NCBI GenBank assembly: GCA_030633365.1
Contig: DAOVSY010000064.1
Span: 1-11,090, forward strand
Source: Spirochaetaceae bacterium
GTDB lineage: Bacteria; Spirochaetota; Spirochaetia; B11-G9
Direction: 5' to 3'
Length of the DNA stretch: 11,090 nt
Shown here piece after piece: positions 6,366-11,090 of this stretch. Both the position numbers and the translations under genes were made by a program. A model generated the notes under the pieces. That model saw nothing but the letters and a program-made list of their open reading frames with translations. It did not search any database and was not told the origin of the DNA. Every line of letters begins with the position of its first letter. Position 1 is the first letter of the stretch.

Positions 6366-9341
6366 CTATGGTTTAGCATAGATAACCAGTTTATATGGCC
6401 TTCCATCACTACCACCATTATCTCTGAACTCTACAGCAACATAATAAACACTTCCAGAAGTCAGGCCGGTAAAAGAAACTGTAGAAAGCCCGGGTTCCCG
6501 GTCAGCATCAAATTCGATTGATGTCCATTCGCCATTACTTTCATCCCATATATAAATATCTATTGAATTTAAAGTTGTACTCCATTCAGCATAGACACTC
6601 AGGGTAGTTACTCCCGTTCCCAGGGTCATTTTATAAGTATCGTAGTTGATTTTCCCTTCCATTACATCATCTATTATCATTAATTCGTACATATCCATTA
6701 CATTGGAATTTAAAACTAGATCCAGGTCAGACACATTGGGAATAGTGCCGCTACTCGTACCAAAACCATAACTATCGATTGTTTCTGTAAATCTTTCCGG
6801 TACTGTAATTAGTGAGGATATAAACTGATTATTGAAAGGGCTGCTATCATCGGGGGAGTTAATATTTAGAATTAAATAATAATAGCTGCCCATCAACGGC
6901 CAAACTGCATCTGCAAATGAAATAGCTTCTGAGTCACTTCCACTAGTTAATGCCTGAGTATAACCGGTTTTTATTGACGTATCATTTCCATCCAGAATTG
7001 TATCAACCGATGTAAATACTTCCCATTCGATAGGCTGACTGCCATCAGCCCCGGAATTGTGAACTGTAAAATCAAATACTCCATAAGTACTTAGTACCAG
7101 TCCCGGATCTCCGTCAAGCTGTATTGTGGCAGATGATATACTGTAATCAGGAGGATCTTTAACTGTGTAAGGTCCATTATAGGCAGTATTATTATCTGTA
7201 ATATCCTCATTAGGTGCCAAAATATCAATAATAATATAGTAATCTCCTGCAGTGCCAGGCCAGGAACCGGAAATAGGTACAGAGGAATAACCAAATCCGG
7301 CATCTAAAGGTGAAAGAATTCCTGACCCAATTTCTGTATCTCCACCTAATGAAGTATTATCCGATGCCCATGCGGTCCAGGTAATGTTATCTGCCCCATC
7401 ACCACCGCCAATGTTAGATAGATCAAAGGTCTCTGAACAAAGACTACCGGATGTAACTGTCGGATAGTCCCTGCTGATATTAGTTGGTTTATAGTCAATA
7501 AGAGTTCCAGTAGCATTAATTGTAAAATGGTTGCTTACAAAGTAGTTGTTGGAAGGATCATTATCATCTCCTGCGGAAATATTTACGATAAGATAGTATA
7601 CCCCTGCCGAAGACGGCCAGTTATTTGTGATAGAAATGGGCTCTGATGAAGTTAAAGCTCCAAGAGCTGAAACCGAACCACTGCTTGCAGGAGTATCTCC
7701 TCCATCCAAAACATCATCTTCTGAAAAGTATGCTGTCCAGTACACAGTGTATGCCCCGGGATCACTTCCCTGGTTTTCATATTTGAAACTCTGTTCAATA
7801 GGCGTACTTATATCTGCTGTAGCTGGAGAATTTGTAATACTCTGCACTATATAGTCAATATTTGCAGAAACCGGAGCAGTTACCGTTAGTGGAGTAGTAA
7901 ATCCCTCATTGTCTGCAGTTATTAAATCGTCTATGGCGCTTATTTTAGCTATCAAATAATAGCTTATATCTGATGCAGGTACAGGCCATATACCTGTGAA
8001 AGGGATAGCTGCAGAGGTTATCGTTGAATTAAGGGCTGAAGTTGTATTACTATCTATTAAAGAATCTCCGGCTCCAATAGTTGTATCAAGAGAGACATAT
8101 ACTTCCCAGCTTACTGTCTCGCTGCCGTTTCCTGTACCATTGTTTATAAATGTAAAATTTCCTTCTATTAGTGTGCCTCCGGCTGTACCGCCTGTGTTGG
8201 AGACTGTTACAGTATCGTAGTTAACTTCAGTTGTTAGACCTGTAACCGTCACAGAAGCTTCTTCAACAACTTCATCATTATCAGTAACTCTTATGGTATC
8301 AGTTCCGGTTGTACCCCCAGCAAGATATACACCAGTCACGGAATCAATAGATGGTAGACCTGACCCTGAGGTTTGAATCGTGAATGTATAAGGAGGTACT
8401 CCTCCGTAAGCGGTAAAAGTAAAACTCCCGCCAGTGTTTGCCGATAGTGTCACTGGCACAATTGCCAAAGCCGATGCCGGTGTAACGGTAATGGTTGAAT
8501 CACTGGTAGTGGAGGCATTGTCTGTAACCCTGATTATTGCTGTACCTGTATTATCTGAGGGTGCAGTATATGTGCTCCCTACAAGAGTTCCACCTATTAA
8601 ATCAACCGGGGTATAAGCATACGGAGGTTCTCCACCGGATGCAGATAGTTCAATGCTGTCAGAAAGATTCAGTGTTACTGCACCAGGACTTATGGCCAGT
8701 GCGGAAGAAGCTGATATTGTAACAACAATCTCAGCTTCTACAAAATCGAGGTTTCCATCTGTAACACGAACAGTAGCAGTTCCTCCTAAATCAGTGGGTG
8801 CAACATATGTATTACCGGAGAAGGATTCACCACTTCCTGAAATGGGTGTAAATAATTCATAAGAATAAGTACCTGCTCCTGTACCACCAGATGCAACAAG
8901 AGTTATACTGTTTCCGCCAGTTATACTTATGGCTGAAGGACTTATAGTCAATGGACCAATTCCACCATCTGAAATAACTTCAACTGCAGCTGTTGTAACA
9001 GCACCATAGCTATCGCTTACCTGAATATCTGCAATACCTGTAGTTGTTGGAGCTGTATATGTACCATCAGTCAGATCCTCTCCTGTCCCCTCTATTGGAT
9101 TTAAAAGACTATAGCTGTAAGGAGGAACACCCCCTGAAGCCTGGAAAGTAATTGTATCATTAATTACAACCTGAGCAGAAGAAGGGCTGAGAGTAAGTTC
9201 TATTCCATCAGGACCATCAAGAATATCCGAGATTAAAAAAGGTTGTTCACAATTAACGAATAAAAAAATAGCAGATATCATCAAAATAGATAAAACTGAG
9301 TAGAATATTTTATTTTTTTTACGTGCTTCTCTTTTTTTCAT
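6366..9341 (-). CDS. Large Ig-like/CARDB repeat lipoprotein, probably surface or periplasmic
   Basis: The 991-residue product begins with a basic n-region (KKREARKK) and a hydrophobic segment ending LFVNC; Cys31 is the likely lipidated residue. Asn before Cys fits the relaxed spirochaetal lipobox. Four Ig-like repeats follow (about 48-123, 131-209, 215-288, 292-368), each with ASGGxPPYxY, a YTAP-like strand and a VTD end. Then come four CARDB-like repeats (about 372-489, 494-609, 614-728, 731-848), each with an ExG/NxG turn, W-x-A/V-Y/F, a D-x-DD/N-D loop and YYLI-x-N/K-I. A C-terminal beta-sandwich (about 898-989, YDTYKMTLGTG...YYVAVEF) resembles the PPC domain. No catalytic motif is visible; a structural or adhesive role is likely but unproven. 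It starts 10 bases after the barrel gene's stop with no clear ribosome site, so translation is probably coupled. It looks less AT-rich than the kinases. Confidence 0.88.
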   Translation of the reverse strand: MKKREARKKNKIFYSVLSILMISAIFLFVNCEQPFLISDILDGPDGIELTLSPSSAQVVINDTITFQASGGVPPYSYSLLNPIEGTGEDLTDGTYTAPTTTGIADIQVSDSYGAVTTAAVEVISDGGIGPLTISPSAISITGGNSITLVASGGTGAGTYSYELFTPISGSGESFSGNTYVAPTDLGGTATVRVTDGNLDFVEAEIVVTISASSALAISPGAVTLNLSDSIELSASGGEPPYAYTPVDLIGGTLVGSTYTAPSDNTGTAIIRVTDNASTTSDSTITVTPASALAIVPVTLSANTGGSFTFTAYGGVPPYTFTIQTSGSGLPSIDSVTGVYLAGGTTGTDTIRVTDNDEVVEEASVTVTGLTTEVNYDTVTVSNTGGTAGGTLIEGNFTFINNGTGNGSETVSWEVYVSLDTTIGAGDSLIDSNTTSALNSTITSAAIPFTGIWPVPASDISYYLIAKISAIDDLITADNEGFTTPLTVTAPVSANIDYIVQSITNSPATADISTPIEQSFKYENQGSDPGAYTVYWTAYFSEDDVLDGGDTPASSGSVSALGALTSSEPISITNNWPSSAGVYYLIVNISAGDDNDPSNNYFVSNHFTINATGTLIDYKPTNISRDYPTVTSGSLCSETFDLSNIGGGDGADNITWTAWASDNTSLGGDTEIGSGILSPLDAGFGYSSVPISGSWPGTAGDYYIIIDILAPNEDITDNNTAYNGPYTVKDPPDYSISSATIQLDGDPGLVLSTYGVFDFTVHNSGADGSQPIEWEVFTSVDTILDGNDTSIKTGYTQALTSGSDSEAISFADAVWPLMGSYYYLILNINSPDDSSPFNNQFISSLITVPERFTETIDSYGFGTSSGTIPNVSDLDLVLNSNVMDMYELMIIDDVMEGKINYDTYKMTLGTGVTTLSVYAEWSTTLNSIDIYIWDESNGEWTSIEFDADREPGLSTVSFTGLTSGSVYYVAVEFRDNGGSDGRPYKLVIYAKP

Positions 9342-9351
9342 ATTATTATAT

Positions 9352-10461
9352 CTAGAACCTGAAACTTATACCAATCGATGGTAAAAATCCGGAAATCATC
9401 GTTGAATTTTCAATATATATATTATAATTGGAAATAATAGTAATTCCAAAATTCTCCAGAAAATAATATTGGGCTCCAAAACCTATTGAAATGTATGGTA
9501 TTACCATACTCCTAAATCCTGCATTATTTGCATCTATCATGAATAGAGTACCGCCGCTGCTGATCCTTAAAAACATACCTATAATATCGTTAAAATCCAT
9601 TCCAACCCTGAGCTCGGGGCCTGCAGATATAAGAATATTTTCTGATGAGATAAGTATCCCTTCCGCCTTATAATAATCTACCACTGCTACTGCTCCAAGT
9701 GTCAGATACCCTAAAGAATGAATAAGTTGGTACCCTACAAAAAGTGATAGGTCTATACCAGATGTAAAATATTTTGTAGCATCGCCTGTTGTTATAAATG
9801 GCGCTATACCAGCCATAATTGTAAATGGTCCAGGAGATTTTCTAACTGGAGTCTCTTTCTGCACCTCAAGATCATTATTTAGAACTTCAAAATCTTCCAC
9901 TTCTATACTGTTAAGTGCCAATGCCTGTTGATCCATCTCCCTTTGATCTGGAATATATTCCATTCTAATTTCAGGTTCAGATACTATTACTTCTTCTTCA
10001 ACTAATTCCAGTTCCTCTTCTGCAGCAAGAATTATCTGTTCAACAATATACAGATTATCCTGTATTACAGGAATTATTTCTGCTAATGCATCCTCAATAT
10101 ATTGATCAGTAGAAAGACTTAATCTATTTTTATTGGAAACTGATATCAGGATTTCTCTATCCCATACACTGTAACAATTAAAATCAAAGGAAACTATATT
10201 TTCCTTTATTGAATATATTCCTTCTATTATAAAAAAAGCCCCCATCCACTCAGCTGTTTCCATTAGTGTTGATAATTTAGTATTATTCTCAATACTAATT
10301 ACATTGAATCCGGCAATACCAAGTTCATTGGATATTGTTTTACTAATAACATCTTTTAGATTGGAATTAATATCTTCTGAATAAATATAGACAAGGATGT
10401 TTGGCTCTTTATCCTGGATTTGTGAAAATACCACAAAACTATTGAAAATGAGTATAATCAA
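9352..10461 (-). CDS. Secreted TolB/FlgO-like protein with C-terminal outer-membrane beta-barrel
   Basis: Coordinates give the conservative reading from TTG 10461 (369 residues); translation may really begin at ATT 10494, adding the basic residues LFKKKH before the hydrophobic signal segment that ends FVVFSQ. Residues 20-137 (NILVYIYSEDINSNLKD...FFIIEGIYSIKENIVSFDF) have the alternating alpha/beta pattern of TolB-N/FlgO-like periplasmic domains. An acidic linker (about 146-165, EEELELVEEE) follows. Residues 210-369 are alternating amphipathic strands ending in GISFRF, with the terminal Phe typical of outer-membrane barrels, about eight strands. It probably sits in the outer membrane with its N-terminal domain in the periplasm. 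It lies between the FlgT-C-like gene and the lipoprotein gene, and the three look like an operon for an envelope assembly. The specific function is not recognised. Confidence 0.8.
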   Translation of the reverse strand: MIILIFNSFVVFSQIQDKEPNILVYIYSEDINSNLKDVISKTISNELGIAGFNVISIENNTKLSTLMETAEWMGAFFIIEGIYSIKENIVSFDFNCYSVWDREILISVSNKNRLSLSTDQYIEDALAEIIPVIQDNLYIVEQIILAAEEELELVEEEVIVSEPEIRMEYIPDQREMDQQALALNSIEVEDFEVLNNDLEVQKETPVRKSPGPFTIMAGIAPFITTGDATKYFTSGIDLSLFVGYQLIHSLGYLTLGAVAVVDYYKAEGILISSENILISAGPELRVGMDFNDIIGMFLRISSGGTLFMIDANNAGFRSMVIPYISIGFGAQYYFLENFGITIISNYNIYIENSTMISGFLPSIGISFRF

Positions 10462-10501
10462 AAAAATAGATAGATGTTTTTTCTTAAATAAAATAGCAAA
10501 T

Positions 10502-10506
10502 CCCCT
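10502..10506 (-). promoter_or_regulatory. Ribosome binding site pointing to an ATT start of the barrel gene
   Basis: On the minus strand AGGGG is followed by seven bases and then ATT (10494-10492) in frame with the barrel protein. No ATG, GTG or TTG lies in frame between the upstream stop and TTG 10461, and no ribosome site precedes that TTG. Confidence 0.5.
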
Positions 10507-10517
10507 GTTTTAAACAG
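10505..10517. repeat. Inverted repeat CTGTTT-T-AAACAG beside the barrel gene ribosome site
   Basis: A 6-base inverted repeat with one central base overlaps the first two bases of the AGGGG site on the minus strand. On the plus strand it is followed by TTTTT, so it also resembles a short plus-strand terminator, though no plus-strand gene ends there. An operator, or a small leader hairpin affecting ribosome access, is possible. Confidence 0.4.
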
Positions 10518-10554
10518 TTTTTAAAAATGTATTTTAAATATATCGGTAAATTTG

Positions 10555-11090
10555 CTATAAATCTATATCAAGCTTTATATATATCAGATCATCTCCTGCA
10601 GGTTTGCTGGTGGAGATAAAAAGCGACTCTAATTTTCCAGATACAGTATTATCTAAAACATCTATTATTGTACCCGAACCCAGAACTCTTTCGGTATTAT
10701 AATCATCTTTTTTAAAAATATAAAATTTCATACCTGTTTTTATATCGAACTCTACAAGCAACTTTATACTAATTTGGTCAAATTTAATTTGTGAGATTAT
10801 CCCCAGAAGAATTAGCTCTTCAGAACTATTAATCTCCTCAACAATAGTTTCAGAGGAATCTTTTTCTTCAGTATTTTTAACTTCCTCTACAAAACTATCA
10901 TTTAAAGCCATATTCTGTTCAGTAATTGAACTAAGTATGGAAAAAGCACTTTCAAGACCAGGAACAGATGCAATTAAAGATCTCAATTCCCTTTCAGCTA
11001 ATTTATACTCATTCTCTTTGGAATTTTTTAAAACTTTGTCTGTTAAATTTGATATGTTTTCAATAATTTTTTCAATTTCAGAGGTTTTAA
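10555..11090 (-). CDS. Hypothetical helical protein with FlgT-C-like domain (N-terminus beyond window)
   Basis: The frame stays open from its stop at 10555-10557 to the right edge, giving 177 residues of an N-terminally cut protein. The in-frame TTG at 10986 is not needed as a start, because coding-quality sequence continues upstream (SEIEKIIENISNLTDKV). The visible N-terminal part is helical, with a TPR-like stretch ELRSLIASVPGLESAF. A low-complexity acidic and serine-rich linker follows. The last 80 residues form a small beta-domain with the pattern LLGIISQIKFDQ...FDIKTGMKFYIFKKD...GSGTIIDVLDN...KPAGDDLIYIKL, resembling the FlgT C-terminal domain. The match is by pattern only. The gene lies 93 bases upstream of the barrel gene in the same direction and probably heads or precedes the envelope operon. 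Confidence 0.75.
   Translation of the reverse strand, partial: KTSEIEKIIENISNLTDKVLKNSKENEYKLAERELRSLIASVPGLESAFSILSSITEQNMALNDSFVEEVKNTEEKDSSETIVEEINSSEELILLGIISQIKFDQISIKLLVEFDIKTGMKFYIFKKDDYNTERVLGSGTIIDVLDNTVSGKLESLFISTSKPAGDDLIYIKLDIDL

Noticed and set aside
6366..6381. CTATG-GTTTAG-CATAG stem as a terminator between the convergent blocks
   Set aside because: The stem has only five pairs and no T run follows on either strand.
7627..8862. Several plus-strand frames of 60-75 codons
   Set aside because: All are antisense to the repeat lipoprotein. Their low-stop character comes from the Ser/Thr/Gly-rich codons of the repeats on the other strand.
10984..10986. TTG 10986 as start of the right-edge gene
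   Set aside because: The frame continues upstream with protein-like helical sequence to the window edge and no ribosome site precedes this TTG, so the gene is better read as cut by the window.
1..11090. Defence system, CRISPR array, prophage or transposon
   Set aside because: I found no evenly spaced repeat array, transposase, integrase, phage gene or nuclease. The gene content is two-component signalling plus envelope proteins.

Overview
The window looks like a piece of chromosome from an AT-rich spirochaete. This is inferred from family style, not from a marker gene. The HisKA_2-type sensor kinases with an N-terminal receiver, the loose lipobox ending in Asn-Cys, and the periplasmic/outer-membrane gene set with acidic linkers are all common in Spirochaetaceae-like genomes. 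There is no rRNA, tRNA, CRISPR array or insertion sequence, and the genes read as intact chromosomal genes. The kinase region is visibly more AT-rich than the large lipoprotein gene.

Layout. (1) 1-501, minus strand: the N-terminal 167 residues of a GhrA-like D-2-hydroxyacid dehydrogenase, cut by the left edge. (2) 502-1103: about 600 bases without a supported gene. They hold two inverted repeats, a tandem 10-mer, a diverged 21-base direct repeat and a possible promoter. (3) 1104-6362, plus strand: four signalling genes. These are a seven-helix membrane HisKA_2 kinase; a soluble REC-PAS-PAS-HisKA_2 kinase; a soluble PAS-PAS-HisKA kinase; and a stand-alone receiver protein. (4) 6366-11090, minus strand: a three-gene envelope cluster, transcribed right to left. 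It encodes a helical protein with a FlgT-C-like end (cut by the right edge), a secreted TolB/FlgO-like protein with a C-terminal outer-membrane barrel, and a 991-residue lipoprotein made of Ig-like and CARDB-like repeats. The two blocks converge with only three bases between stop codons.

How the genes may work together. The first two kinases share a near-paralogous catalytic half, so one is probably a duplicate of the other. The membrane kinase could feed the receiver of the second kinase. The third kinase and the receiver gene look like a hybrid kinase split into two adjacent genes. The second and third kinases are preceded by nearly the same 25-base promoter-like element at nearly the same distance from their start codons, which suggests co-regulation or duplication. 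No DNA-binding or enzymatic output domain is encoded here, so the targets lie elsewhere. I see no sign that the envelope cluster is functionally tied to the kinases beyond adjacency.

Several starts differ from the longest reading frame. The two HisKA_2 kinases probably start at ATG 1104 and ATG 2533. The barrel protein may start at an unusual ATT at 10494. I did not find a clearly new biological system. The most useful leads are the duplicated promoter element, the apparent loss of a receiver domain from the third kinase, the Cys/His-rich PAS domain, and the probable ATT start.
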